Of a stretch of 64,000 nucleotides of DNA, positions 33,589-42,493 are shown piece after piece. The stretch spans positions 33,277 through 97,276 of the forward strand of contig NZ_BQUN01000116.1 in NCBI RefSeq assembly GCF_026008495.1. The letters are read 5' to 3'. Within the stretch, counting starts at the first letter, position 1. Each line of letters starts with the position of its first letter. A model generated the notes under the pieces. That model made no database searches and had not been told where the DNA came from. It saw only the letters and a list, made by a program, of their open reading frames with translations. Origin of the DNA: Streptomyces sp. A012304 (GTDB lineage Bacteria; Actinomycetota; Actinomycetes; Streptomycetales; Streptomycetaceae). The translations under genes and the position numbers were made by a program.

Positions 33589-35313
33589 TCAGTCCCGTCG
33601 CAGCGTCGCCTCGCCGCGCTCGATGGAGTCGAACGAGTAGGTGAGGGTGCCGTCCGTCGACGGGGTGAGGGTGATGGCCACTTCGTCGGCACAGTTCAGC
33701 GTGCCCTTGGTGATCCGCTCCTCCACCTCGGTGCGCTCGTCGGTCTGCGACACGAGCACCCAGGTGCCGCCGCAGTCCAGCGTCGGGTAGTCGACCGTGG
33801 CCACGGCTTCTCCGACCTTGCCGCCCTTGTAGACCGCCTTGACGGGATAGGTGTTGCTCTCGCCCTGCGTCACCGTGCCCCGCCAGGTGCCCTCGTAGCG
33901 GAACGAGGACGTCGTGGATCCGGAGCCGTCGGCGATGGCCGAGGCCGTCGGTGACCCCTTGTCTCCCGATGAGGAGGAGGATTTGTCGTTCAACAGATGG
34001 GCGGCCAGCACGCCCCCGAGGACGACAGCCGCCACCAGCACGACCGCGTTCCGGACGGTCTTGCCCGCCCCGCCCGCCCCGCCCTGCCTGCCCAGCCCGC
34101 CCTGCCCGCCCGCAGGGCCGCCGGGCGTGGTGACCGCGTTGGTCCACGCAGGGGCGGGGTGCGGGTGGTGCGGCGTTCCGGCAACCGGCGTTCCGGCGAT
34201 CGGCATCTCGGCCACCGGCGTTCCGGCCGCCGGGTGAACGGGGCCGGGCTGCGGTGTTCCGGCCGCGGGAAAGGCGTGGGGCTGCGGCGTGCCGGCGGGA
34301 GGAGACGGGAGGGGCCGCGGCGGGCCGGGTACCGGGTGACCGGGGCGGGGAGTGGCGGTCCGGGTGGCCCAGTACGCCTCCGGCTGCCCGGCGGCGGCCC
34401 TGTCCACGGTGGTGGGAGGCGGGGTCTCCAACTGCAACAGCCGTGCGGCGTGCCGCCCGAGGTGGTCCAGCAGTTCCGGCGGAAGCCAGGGCCGGGAGCG
34501 GTCGTACCCGGCGGCCTCGGCCGCCTCGGCGATACGCGCGGGAGTGGGGCGCGGCGCCGGGTCCTTGGCGAGGCAGCTCTCCACCAGGTCGCGGAGCGGG
34601 CCGGTGAGGCCGTCGAGGACGGGCGGCTCACTCAGGACGGCCACCATGCCCGCCGCGGCTCCCTGGCCGGCGCCGGCGAACGGGGATCGTCCGGTCGCGG
34701 CGAACGTGAGCACGGCCCCCAGGCAGAAGACATCACTCGCCCCGGTGACGGGCACGCCGTTCACCTGCTCGGGGGAGAGGAATCCGGGGGTGCCCACCAC
34801 CATGCCCGTACGGGTGAGCCCCTCACCGTCGGCCGCGCGCGCGATCCCGAAGTCGATCACCCGTGGCCCGTCCAGCCCGAGCAGCACGTTGGACGGTTTC
34901 AGGTCCCGGTGCACCAGTCCGCAGCCGTGAATGGTCTGCAGGGCTCGCGTCAGTCCGAAGGCGAGCGCCCACACCGACTCCTCCGGCAGGAACCCGTGCC
35001 GCTCCACCGCCTCGTGCAGCGTCAGCGCGGGAACGTAGGCCGTCGCCACCCAGGGCACGGGGGCTTCCGTGTCCGCCGCCACCACCGCGGCCGTCCACTC
35101 GCCGACCACTCTGCGGGCGGCCTCGACCTCCCGCCGGAACCTCTGCCGGAACTCCGGGTCCACCGCGAGCTCGCCGTGCACCAGCTTGACCGCCACGGTG
35201 CGGCCCTGCGCCGAACGCCCCAGGTAGACCCGGCCCATACCGCCGGACCCCAGACGGCCCAGCAGCCGGTACTCCCCGACGGTCTGCGGATCGCCGGTCC
35301 TGAGTTCGTCCAT
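33589..35313 (-). CDS. Serine/threonine protein kinase, membrane-anchored
   Basis: 574-residue Hanks-type kinase. Gly-rich loop LGSGGMGRV, Lys43 (VAVKLV), catalytic Asp137 in HRDLKPSN and Asp154 in DFG are all present. A long Pro/Gly/Thr-rich linker with AGTPVAGTP repeats follows (about 300-430), then one membrane helix near 440-465 and an outside domain of about 110 residues (FRYEGTWRGTVTQGESNTYP...), with two Cys that could form a disulfide. It should sense something outside and phosphorylate cytosolic proteins. ATG 35313 is used; GTG 35328 has a good GGGAGG site and adds five residues. Confidence 0.92.
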   Translation of the reverse strand: MDELRTGDPQTVGEYRLLGRLGSGGMGRVYLGRSAQGRTVAVKLVHGELAVDPEFRQRFRREVEAARRVVGEWTAAVVAADTEAPVPWVATAYVPALTLHEAVERHGFLPEESVWALAFGLTRALQTIHGCGLVHRDLKPSNVLLGLDGPRVIDFGIARAADGEGLTRTGMVVGTPGFLSPEQVNGVPVTGASDVFCLGAVLTFAATGRSPFAGAGQGAAAGMVAVLSEPPVLDGLTGPLRDLVESCLAKDPAPRPTPARIAEAAEAAGYDRSRPWLPPELLDHLGRHAARLLQLETPPPTTVDRAAAGQPEAYWATRTATPRPGHPVPGPPRPLPSPPAGTPQPHAFPAAGTPQPGPVHPAAGTPVAEMPIAGTPVAGTPHHPHPAPAWTNAVTTPGGPAGGQGGLGRQGGAGGAGKTVRNAVVLVAAVVLGGVLAAHLLNDKSSSSSGDKGSPTASAIADGSGSTTSSFRYEGTWRGTVTQGESNTYPVKAVYKGGKVGEAVATVDYPTLDCGGTWVLVSQTDERTEVEERITKGTLNCADEVAITLTPSTDGTLTYSFDSIERGEATLRRD

Positions 35314-35539
35314 GCCAACCCCCGTCACTGCGGCCGCCTCCCTGCCCCGGCGTGGGCAACCGTCCGCCCTCACCCGGCAGGCGGGACACGTCGCTCCCAC
35401 CAGTCCAGACGACGATTGTGTCAACTCTCCCCCACGGAGGGCACCGTTACCGACGCGTCGCCCCGAAGTGTGACAACCCACGCGGGCGGCCTCGCCCGCC
35501 GGTGGCTTCGGGTCGGGCCGTCCCAATCGCCTGAGCCAC

Positions 35540-36856
35540 TCACCCGGGACCAGGCAGGCGCCCCAGTGCCAACCGTGCGACGCGCGGCCAGTCGGCCGCT
35601 CCGCCGCTGACACGCGGTGCGTGGGGGCGACGGCGGGGCACACGCACCCGCAGCGCCCCGGGCGCGCTGCGGCACACGACGGGTGAGGGCAGAACTACGT
35701 GCTCTCCGTCGATGCCGACCGGGAGGGTGTCCGTGTCGGCTTCGACGACGACTTCCCTGGCGCTCAGCCGGACAAGTCCCCCGGAGCGCGGGCCGCGCAC
35801 CAGTCGGGCCGCCTGAGCGGTGTTGCCGACCCGCACGCACACCACGCCGAGCAGGCCCGAGTCCAGCCGTTCCCTGCGCCCCGGCCGCGCCGCGTCGACG
35901 GCACGTCCGTAGGGATTGTTGCTGACGAGGAGGGCCTGAAGTCCGTCGACGTACGTCGTGTCGGCCCGCGACCGCAGTCCGGGCGCGTCCTCGCCCGTGA
36001 GGAGGCCGGGGAGGGTGCGCAGGGTCGTGCGGGCCTTGGCGTCCCGGTACGCGGGATCGGTGACGACGGACGCGTACGTTCCGAACGAGGCGTTGTTGAC
36101 GAAGACCCGGTCCGCGGCGTACCCGAGGTCGATGCGGAGTTCGACGCCGTCGGTCAGGGCGTCCAGGGCCGCCGCCGGATCGTCGCGGTCGAGGCCGAGG
36201 TCCAGGGCGAAGTGGTTGCGGGTGCCGGCGGGAATCACCACGAACGGCAGGTCGTGACGTGCCGCGACCTGCGCCACCAGCGCCTGGGTGCCGTCGCCGC
36301 CCGCCACCGCCAGCAGATCGGCCCCTTCGGCGACGGCCTGCCGGGCCAGTTCGGCGACATCCTGGCCGCCTTCGAGCAGGACCACCCGGCAACCGGCCGC
36401 CCGGGCCTTGTCGACCAGGTGGAAACGGCCCACCTTGCCGCCGCCGGAGCGCGGGTTCATGAGGATCCAGGGGCTGTGGGGCGTCGCGGCGACCTGCCCG
36501 GACTGCTCGGAGGTGGTGGGCCCGGGGCTCAGGGCCGTACGCGCCGCCGTGACGGCCAGGACCCACAGAGCCAGGGACAGCAAGGCCGGCCCCAGCATGC
36601 CGAACAGGGCGTAGAGGGCCAGGACAGCGACCGGCGCCACCACCGACAGGACCGCACCGAGAGCACGCAGCGCTCCGGTGTGCGCCAGGGTCCACCACAC
36701 CCCGACGGCGGCCAGCGCGAGTCCGGCGATGCCCGCCAGCGCCCACAGCACGCTCCGCAGACCGGCTGCGACGAGTGGTACCAGAACGCTTCCCAGTATG
36801 GCGAGCACGGCGAGGCGGGCCCGTCCCGCAGGGCCCATGGGTACGGCTGGGCTCAT
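35540..36856 (-). CDS. Diacylglycerol kinase-like lipid kinase with membrane N-terminus
   Basis: 438-residue protein. Residues 1-115 hold about four membrane helices; the rest is a DAGK-type catalytic domain with NPRSGGGK, the nucleotide motif AGGDGT, PAGTRNHFALDLGL and VNNASFGTY. It should phosphorylate diacylglycerol or a related lipid at the membrane. The membrane N-terminus is an extra compared with plain DgkB/YegS-type kinases. ATG 36856 is assigned; a GTG at 36892 overlaps the stop of the upstream gene (TAGTG) and could be used for coupled translation. Confidence 0.88.
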   Translation of the reverse strand: MSPAVPMGPAGRARLAVLAILGSVLVPLVAAGLRSVLWALAGIAGLALAAVGVWWTLAHTGALRALGAVLSVVAPVAVLALYALFGMLGPALLSLALWVLAVTAARTALSPGPTTSEQSGQVAATPHSPWILMNPRSGGGKVGRFHLVDKARAAGCRVVLLEGGQDVAELARQAVAEGADLLAVAGGDGTQALVAQVAARHDLPFVVIPAGTRNHFALDLGLDRDDPAAALDALTDGVELRIDLGYAADRVFVNNASFGTYASVVTDPAYRDAKARTTLRTLPGLLTGEDAPGLRSRADTTYVDGLQALLVSNNPYGRAVDAARPGRRERLDSGLLGVVCVRVGNTAQAARLVRGPRSGGLVRLSAREVVVEADTDTLPVGIDGEHVVLPSPVVCRSAPGALRVRVPRRRPHAPRVSGGAADWPRVARLALGRLPGPG

Positions 36857-36891
36857 CCCTCCCGGTCCCCTGCTGTTCCCGTCGCGTCGCA

Positions 36892-37371
36892 CTAGGTCGG
36901 TGGCCGCTTCTCGTAGGGGCGGCGCTCCTCGTACACCGGGCGCTCCTCGGACAGGTCGAAAAGGCTGCCACGCCGGACCACGCACAGGGCCCAGATGATG
37001 AAGCCCGAGATGGTGATCATCACGACCGACCACACCGGGTAGTACGGCAGGGAGAGGAAGTTGGCGATGATGACGAGTCCGGCGATGGCCACGCCGGCGA
37101 CGCGTGCCCAGGTCGCGGTCTTGAGCAGTCCGAAGCTGACGATCACGGCGACCGCACCCAGAGCGAGGTGGATCCAGCCCCAGCTGGTCAGGTCGAACTC
37201 GAACACGTAGTTGCGCGTCGTGACGAAGATGTCGTCCTCGGCGATGGCCATGATGCCCCGGCAGATGTCGAGCAGGCCGACGAGGAAGAGCATCACCGCC
37301 GCGAAGATTGTCAGGCCGGTCGCCCATTCCTGCTTGGCCGTGTGCGCCGGCCGGGTCTGTGGTGCGGTCAT
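36892..37371 (-). CDS. DUF7144-like four-helix membrane protein
   Basis: 159-residue membrane protein with four helices (about 18-40, 65-82, 88-108 and 112-132) and a charged C-terminal tail (EERPVYEERRPYEKRP). The WIHLALGAVAVIVSFGL segment and overall layout match the DUF7144 group of actinobacterial membrane proteins. It sits between the SHOCT protein and the lipid kinase in a minus-strand operon (gaps 30 and 35 bases). Function unknown. Confidence 0.78.
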   Translation of the reverse strand: MTAPQTRPAHTAKQEWATGLTIFAAVMLFLVGLLDICRGIMAIAEDDIFVTTRNYVFEFDLTSWGWIHLALGAVAVIVSFGLLKTATWARVAGVAIAGLVIIANFLSLPYYPVWSVVMITISGFIIWALCVVRRGSLFDLSEERPVYEERRPYEKRPPT

Positions 37372-37401
37372 CTCGGGCCTCGTTCCATGTGATCCGGATG
37401 G

Positions 37402-37866
37402 TCAGCGACCAGAGGTACGGGAGGTGGATTCCGAGCGCCCCGCCGGACCGTGGCCGGTCAGGACCAGTTCCTTCGCCCTGCGGAACTCCTCGTCCGTGAT
37501 GTCGCCGCGGGAGCGGATCTCGGACAGCCTGGCGAGTTCGTCGACGCTGCTGGTCCGGCCGCCGGCCGCGGTCTGCCGGATGTAGGCGTCCAAATCCTCC
37601 TGCTGTGCGCGCGCCTGCGCGACCTCCCGACGGCCCATGTTCTTGCCGCGGGCGACCACGTAGACGAAGACGCCCAGGAAGGGCAGCAGGACGGTGAACG
37701 CCAGCCAGCCGGCCTTCCCCCAGCCGCTCAGGTCGTCGTCACGGAAGATGTCGACGACGACGCGGAAGAGCAGGACGAGCCACATGATCCACAGGAAGAA
37801 CAGGAGCATGCTCCAGAAGACGCTCAGCAGGGGATAGTCGTACGCCAGGTACGTCCGCGCGCTCAT
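37402..37866 (-). CDS. SHOCT-domain membrane protein
   Basis: 154-residue protein. Two membrane helices at the N-terminus (about 14-38 and 52-72) of the phospholipase D nuclease N-terminal (PLDc_N) type are followed by a charged linker and a C-terminal SHOCT domain (VDELARLSEIRSRGDITDEEFRRAKELVL), a short motif that mediates protein contacts. The same pattern is found in many stress-inducible actinobacterial proteins. The perfect palindrome at 37945-37963 lies about 80 bases upstream and may control it. Confidence 0.85.
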   Translation of the reverse strand: MSARTYLAYDYPLLSVFWSMLLFFLWIMWLVLLFRVVVDIFRDDDLSGWGKAGWLAFTVLLPFLGVFVYVVARGKNMGRREVAQARAQQEDLDAYIRQTAAGGRTSSVDELARLSEIRSRGDITDEEFRRAKELVLTGHGPAGRSESTSRTSGR

Positions 37867-37944
37867 GTCTCTCCTCCGTCCCGGCGCCCGTACGGCCGCC
37901 GTCGCGTGTTGTCCTCAGCGTGGGCACGGCAAGGGCCGGGCGGC

Positions 37945-37963
37945 CTCACCCGCTGCGGGTGAG
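37945..37963. promoter_or_regulatory. CTCACCC-N5-GGGTGAG palindrome, copy 1
   Basis: Perfect inverted repeat CTCACCCGCTGCGGGTGAG, upstream of the SHOCT gene. A second perfect copy with a different spacer is at 40191-40209, and a partial copy at 44241-44259. Arms are conserved while the 5-base spacer varies, as in an operator. Confidence 0.55.
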
Positions 37964-38014
37964 CGTGCGGCAGCCTGCAGCTGGGGTGACGCGCACCATG
38001 GCTCATGGGGGGTC

Positions 38015-39373
38015 TCATGGGGCCGCCCCTTCCGTCGCCCGGTCCGTCGCCCGGTCGGCCGGTCCGGCTGCCGCCGCGAGGATCGCCAGGATGATCAGGA
38101 CGGCCACGGCGATGCCGAGCACGAGGGCCACCGCTCCGACTGACGGGTGGTTCCAGAGGATCAGTGCCAGCGCTCCCGCCGCGATGACGCCACCGGTGGT
38201 CCAGGCCCGGTGGTCTGCCAGCCGGCGTCCGGTGGATCCGGTGCGCAGTCCGGCGCGGCGCAGCCCTCGGCCGGCGGCCGTCGTTGCCCGGTCCGCCGCC
38301 GTGCGGACGGCGCGGGCGGGACGTCCGGGACCGTACAGGTAGGCGACCAGTGCCGTGATCACCGCCACGACCAGAAGGGTGCGCGTGCTGTCCCGCAGGA
38401 AACGGACGAACGTGTCATAGATGGCGGCGGCGGCGTCGGTGGGCAGCGCGTCAGGCGGGACCGAGTCCAGATAGACCCGCCTGACGACGGCCAGCGCGAC
38501 GAGCAGCACCACCATCGTCAGGCCGACACCCGCCGCGGTGATCATCAGCATCACCCGGTGTGCCGGATGGGTCCACACGGCCAGCGCGGCGAGTACGACG
38601 GTCAGGACGGGCAGCCAGGTGCCGAGGATGTCCAGCAGCCGCATCGCGTCCTGCGCATGGCCCAGCTCCTCCGTCTGGAACAGGGTGATCGTCCGGTCGG
38701 TGTCCGGGATGGCGGCGGCCTTGTCGAAACCAGCGTCGACGAGACGCTCCCGCACGTCGTCGACGACCTCGCCGACGTCCAATTGGACGGTGTCCCCCTC
38801 GGCGCGCACGGCACCCTCGCGCTCTCCGGTGAGCATGTTCACCACCGCGGCGTGCGAGCGCCGGTTGGCGCCCTCCCACACCTGCTGGAAGGCGTCGCTG
38901 GTGATCACGCGGGTGACGGTGCGGTCCACGACGGTCCTGACCGCGTTGCGCAGCGGACCCTCCAGGGACTCGGCCCCCTCCACGACACGGGGCGGGGCCC
39001 CGGCATCCTGGAGGGCCTTGACGAGCGAGTCCGTCACCGCCGCGACGTCCACGTTGGCCACCACGCGGTCCGTGAACCGGTTGATCACGACCTCCTGCAC
39101 GGCCGGCTCCGATGCCAGCGGCGCGACGGTCTCCACGTACCGGTCGGTGTCGGAGACCGTGTCCTGGACCCAGGCCGCGACGACGGCCAGGGGCGCGAGC
39201 AGCAGGGCCAGCAGGAGGAGGACCGAGGAGCCGGCCTGGCGCAGCCGCCGGTGGCGCACCGCCGCGTGACGGCGCAGTCGCTCGTATTCCGCCCGTTCCT
39301 CGGCGGTCATGACGTGGTGCCGGGTGACGTCTGCGCCGGAGTCCGGTGGATCCGGGGGCGCGGCGGGGTTCAT
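38015..39373 (-). CDS. Large membrane protein with extracytoplasmic domain
   Basis: 452-residue protein of unknown function. One membrane helix near residues 48-70, an outside domain of about 190 residues (TDRYVETVAPLASEPAVQ..., VVDRTVTRVITSDAFQ...), then membrane helices near 255-275, 285-310, 345-362 and 405-445. The same layout is seen in uncharacterised Streptomyces membrane proteins often found with HdeD and universal-stress genes. ATG 39373 has AAAGGAG upstream. It follows the HdeD gene on the same strand by 95 bases. A MTAEERAEYERLRRH segment near the N-terminus is a typical cytosolic start of this group. Confidence 0.8.
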   Translation of the reverse strand: MNPAAPPDPPDSGADVTRHHVMTAEERAEYERLRRHAAVRHRRLRQAGSSVLLLLALLLAPLAVVAAWVQDTVSDTDRYVETVAPLASEPAVQEVVINRFTDRVVANVDVAAVTDSLVKALQDAGAPPRVVEGAESLEGPLRNAVRTVVDRTVTRVITSDAFQQVWEGANRRSHAAVVNMLTGEREGAVRAEGDTVQLDVGEVVDDVRERLVDAGFDKAAAIPDTDRTITLFQTEELGHAQDAMRLLDILGTWLPVLTVVLAALAVWTHPAHRVMLMITAAGVGLTMVVLLVALAVVRRVYLDSVPPDALPTDAAAAIYDTFVRFLRDSTRTLLVVAVITALVAYLYGPGRPARAVRTAADRATTAAGRGLRRAGLRTGSTGRRLADHRAWTTGGVIAAGALALILWNHPSVGAVALVLGIAVAVLIILAILAAAAGPADRATDRATEGAAP

Positions 39374-39468
39374 GGGGCTCCTTTCCGCGTGCGCCGCGCC
39401 GGTGGCGACGGTCGCTGATCGGGATGACGGTCGGGGAGGCAGCCGGAACGGAGCGCTCGTGCGGTGTG

Positions 39469-40062
39469 TCAGTCCGTCGCGGCGGGGGCGTCCCACTCCG
39501 GGGGGCGCGTCTTTCGCGGAGCGGCCCGCCAAGCGAGGGCGACCACCGCCTCGGCCAGGCCGAGCAGGACGAGCCACAGGCCGAGCAGCCTGGTCAGGGC
39601 ACGGGCCGACTCGGCAGGAAGGGCGAGCACCACGATCCCCGCGACGACGCCGAGTACGGCGGCGACCGCAACGACGCCGCGGTGCGGCAGGTCCTCGACG
39701 GAGACGGCCGTGTAGAGGGTGAGGATGCCGGACACGAGCCAGACGACCCCGGTGATCAGCGAGAGCGCGGCGATCGTCTGCAACGGGTTCCTCAGGCACA
39801 GCACGCCGGCCAGGACGTGCAGCACGGCCAGGAGCAGCCCCGGTAGCCGCTCGTGACCCTCCCGCGCGAAGACGGCCACGAACCGGAACGCCCCGGTCAC
39901 CAGCAGGTACAGCCCGATGAGGACCGCCAGGACGTGCAGGGTCGCCTCCGGCCACACCAGCACCAGGACGCCCGGCACGAGCGTCATGACGGCCGACCCC
40001 AGGAGCCAGGTCCATGAACGGCCGAGCCGCGCAAGCACGTCTGCGGAGTCTCCCGTCGTCAT
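39469..40062 (-). CDS. HdeD-family membrane protein
   Basis: 197-residue membrane protein with six predicted helices and no large loops, matching HdeD/DUF308 (repeated LLGLWLVLLGLAEAVVAL and GLYLLVTGAFRFVAV units). HdeD is linked to acid and other stress. ATG 40062 has GAGGAGGAG upstream. The palindrome at 40191-40209 lies about 130 bases upstream. Confidence 0.88.
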   Translation of the reverse strand: MTTGDSADVLARLGRSWTWLLGSAVMTLVPGVLVLVWPEATLHVLAVLIGLYLLVTGAFRFVAVFAREGHERLPGLLLAVLHVLAGVLCLRNPLQTIAALSLITGVVWLVSGILTLYTAVSVEDLPHRGVVAVAAVLGVVAGIVVLALPAESARALTRLLGLWLVLLGLAEAVVALAWRAAPRKTRPPEWDAPAATD

Positions 40063-40190
40063 GGCTCCTCCTCGCGTGATCAGCCGTCGCCTCCGGAAGC
40101 CGTCGCCTCCGGAAGCCGACGGGACGGGGTGAGGGGGCGGTGCGCGAGCACCTGACCGCTCCAGGGTCACGCCTGCCGCTCGGCGACCGG

Positions 40191-40209
40191 CTCACCCACC
40201 ACGGGTGAG
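40191..40209. promoter_or_regulatory. CTCACCC-N5-GGGTGAG palindrome, copy 2
   Basis: Perfect inverted repeat CTCACCCACCACGGGTGAG in the 369-base gap between the divergent HdeD and DUF2252 genes. Same arms as the copy at 37945-37963. No gene or other clear element was seen in the rest of this gap (40063-40431), which has GC-rich, non-coding character. Confidence 0.55.
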
Positions 40210-40431
40210 CCATCGGCTCCGCCGTGGCGGTGAGCTGGAAGTCCCCCGGTGCCCGGCCCACCCGCCTTCCGGGGCCGGACCACCGGCCGGACCGCTCCGC
40301 CCCGGGCTCCTTCAGCGAGTCGCCGACCAGGACGGACGCCTTGTACTTCACCCTGACCACCAGCGCCGCGAGCCGTCGGCACATGCGCGTTCCGGCGCCG
40401 ACGCCGGGACGCCGGACGAGGAGGCGGGACC

Positions 40432-41841
40432 ATGACCGTGCCGAGTGCTTTCACCGCGTCCCTGTCCGCGGACGAGCGAGCGGCGTACGGCAGGAACATG
40501 CGCCGGCGGGCGCCGCGTTCGTCGCACGGCCGGTACGAGACCGCACAGCGGCGACCCGATCCCATCGAGGTGGTGGAGCGGCAGTCGGCCGAGCGGGTGG
40601 CGGAGTTGGTGCCGATCCGCTACGGCCGCATGCTGGAGTCGCCGTTCCGCTTCTACCGCGGCGCTGCCGCGATCATGGCGGCCGACCTGGCCCCCCTCCC
40701 CAACACCGGGCTCCAGGTGCAGCTCTGCGGGGACGCCCACCCCTTGAACTTCCGGCTGCTCGCCTCGCCGGAGCGTCGCCTGGTCTTCGACATCAACGAC
40801 TTCGACGAGACCCTGCCCGGACCGTTCGAGTGGGACGTCAAACGGCTGGCGGCCGGTTTCGTGACGGCGGCCCGGGCGAACGGCTTCTCGCTCAAGGAGC
40901 AGAACAGCACCGTGCGCGCCTGTGTGAAGGCGTACCGGGAGCGGATGCACGAGTTCGCCGGCATGCGCACGCTGGACATCTGGTACGCCCAGGACGACGC
41001 CGACCGGGTGCGGGAGCTGTTGACCTCGTCGAGGGAGGGGGAGGCGGCACGCCGTACCGCCCGGGCGGCGGAGCGGGCCCGCACGCGCACCCATCTGCGG
41101 GCCTTCGCCAAGCTCACCAGGGTCACGGCCCAGGGCCGTCGCATCACTCCCGACCCGCCACTGATCACTCCGATCGACCACCTGCTCGACGACCCCTCCG
41201 AAGAGGGGCGCGAGAAGGAGCTTCGGACCCTGGTGGACGGGTACGCGCGGACCCTGCCGTCCGAACGCCGCCACTTGTTGCGCCACTACCGTCTGGTGGA
41301 CATGGCCCGGAAGGTGGTGGGCGTCGGCAGCGTCGGTACGCGCTGCTGGATCCTGCTCCTGCTCGGCAGGGACGACGACGATCCGCTGCTGCTTCAGGCC
41401 AAGGAAGCCCAGGAGTCCGTGCTGTCCGCCCACACGGGTGGCGACCGCTACGACAACCAGGGGCGCCGGGTGGTGACCGGACAGCGCCTGATGCAGACGA
41501 CCAGCGACATCTTCCTGGGCTGGACGCACGTCGTGGGCCTCGACGGGCAGGGCCGGGACTTCTACGTGCGCCAGCTGTGGGACTGGAAGGGCATCGCACA
41601 GCCGGAGACCATGGGGCCGGGCCTGCTCGCCCTCTTCGGGCGGCTGTGCGGGGCCTCCCTGGCGCGGGCCCACGCCCGCTCGGGCGATGCCATCGCCCTC
41701 GCCGCCTATCTGGGCGCCGGCGACCGCTTCGACCGCGCGCTCACGGAGTTCGCCCAGTCGTACGCCGACCAGAACGAAAGGGACTTCGCGGCGTTGGAGG
41801 ACGCCTGCCGCGCCGGCCGGATCAGGGCGGAGCGGCTCTGA
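40432..41841 (+). CDS. DUF2252 protein (kinase-like fold)
   Basis: 469-residue cytosolic protein of the DUF2252 family. Segments FRFYRGAAAIMAADL, CGDAHPLNF and FDINDFDETLPGPFEWDVKRLA are the family signatures; CGDAHxxNF and the DINDFD segment look like the catalytic HGD-x-x-N and DFD of aminoglycoside phosphotransferase-like kinases. The substrate is unknown; the family is widespread in actinobacteria and often lies in stress or dormancy gene groups. ATG 40432; the divergent HdeD gene and the palindrome lie upstream. Confidence 0.9.
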   Translation: MTVPSAFTASLSADERAAYGRNMRRRAPRSSHGRYETAQRRPDPIEVVERQSAERVAELVPIRYGRMLESPFRFYRGAAAIMAADLAPLPNTGLQVQLCGDAHPLNFRLLASPERRLVFDINDFDETLPGPFEWDVKRLAAGFVTAARANGFSLKEQNSTVRACVKAYRERMHEFAGMRTLDIWYAQDDADRVRELLTSSREGEAARRTARAAERARTRTHLRAFAKLTRVTAQGRRITPDPPLITPIDHLLDDPSEEGREKELRTLVDGYARTLPSERRHLLRHYRLVDMARKVVGVGSVGTRCWILLLLGRDDDDPLLLQAKEAQESVLSAHTGGDRYDNQGRRVVTGQRLMQTTSDIFLGWTHVVGLDGQGRDFYVRQLWDWKGIAQPETMGPGLLALFGRLCGASLARAHARSGDAIALAAYLGAGDRFDRALTEFAQSYADQNERDFAALEDACRAGRIRAERL

Positions 41842-41942
41842 GCGACGCCGCCGCGCCGGCCGGTCCCGCGATCGTCCGCCTCCGTGCCCCGTCGGACCTC
41901 ACCCGCACAGGTGACCGCCGCCCGGCGAGCGGACGCCGAGGA

Positions 41943-42476
41943 TCAATGCTTCAGAACGATCTTGAAGGAGATGATCAGCAGCCCGAGGACCAGGTTGACC
42001 GACGCGGTGGCGGCCATGAGCCGCGGCGAAGCACCGGCGCGTCGGGCCGCGGCCACGGACCAGCCCACCTGGCCGGCCACGGCGACGCAGAGAGCCAGCC
42101 AGAGAGCACCTCGCACGTCCAGTCCCAGGAGCGGGCTGACGGCCACCGCCGCGGCCGGCGGAACGGCGGCCTTGACGATCGGCCACTCGGCACGGCACAC
42201 GTGCAGCACGACCCGGCGGTCCAGATCCTGTTGCACCAGGCGCGCCCCGAACAGCTGGGCGTGCACGTGTGCGACCCAGAAGACCACTCCGGTCAGCAAC
42301 AGCAGCAGCACCAGCTCGGTGCGGGGGAACGAGCCCAGGGAGCCCGCGCCGATCACCACGGAGGCCGCGAGCATGGATCCGTAGACGCCGCCCGTGTAGT
42401 CCGCGTGGGCCCGGCGCTCGGCTCGGCGCTCCGCGCGGGCCGCGGCCGGGCCGGTCGTGGCTCTGGGTCTGGTCAC
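41943..42476 (-). CDS. Membrane protein, likely in operon with MFS gene
   Basis: 177-residue protein starting at GTG 42476 with GGGAGAG upstream, 17 bases after the MFS stop. A basic N-terminus (ARAERRAERRAHADY) is followed by about four or five membrane helices. I do not recognise the family from the sequence; it looks like a small accessory membrane protein of the efflux pump. The TCACC-type repeat at 41898-41916, just past its end, is an imperfect version of the palindromes seen nearby. Confidence 0.78.
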   Translation of the reverse strand: MTRPRATTGPAAARAERRAERRAHADYTGGVYGSMLAASVVIGAGSLGSFPRTELVLLLLLTGVVFWVAHVHAQLFGARLVQQDLDRRVVLHVCRAEWPIVKAAVPPAAAVAVSPLLGLDVRGALWLALCVAVAGQVGWSVAAARRAGASPRLMAATASVNLVLGLLIISFKIVLKH

Positions 42477-42493
42477 CGGTGACTCTCCCGAAC

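Noticed and set aside
40063..40431. Possible small genes in the gap between HdeD and DUF2252
   Set aside because: Open frames on both strands lack RBS and protein-like composition; only the palindrome is convincing.
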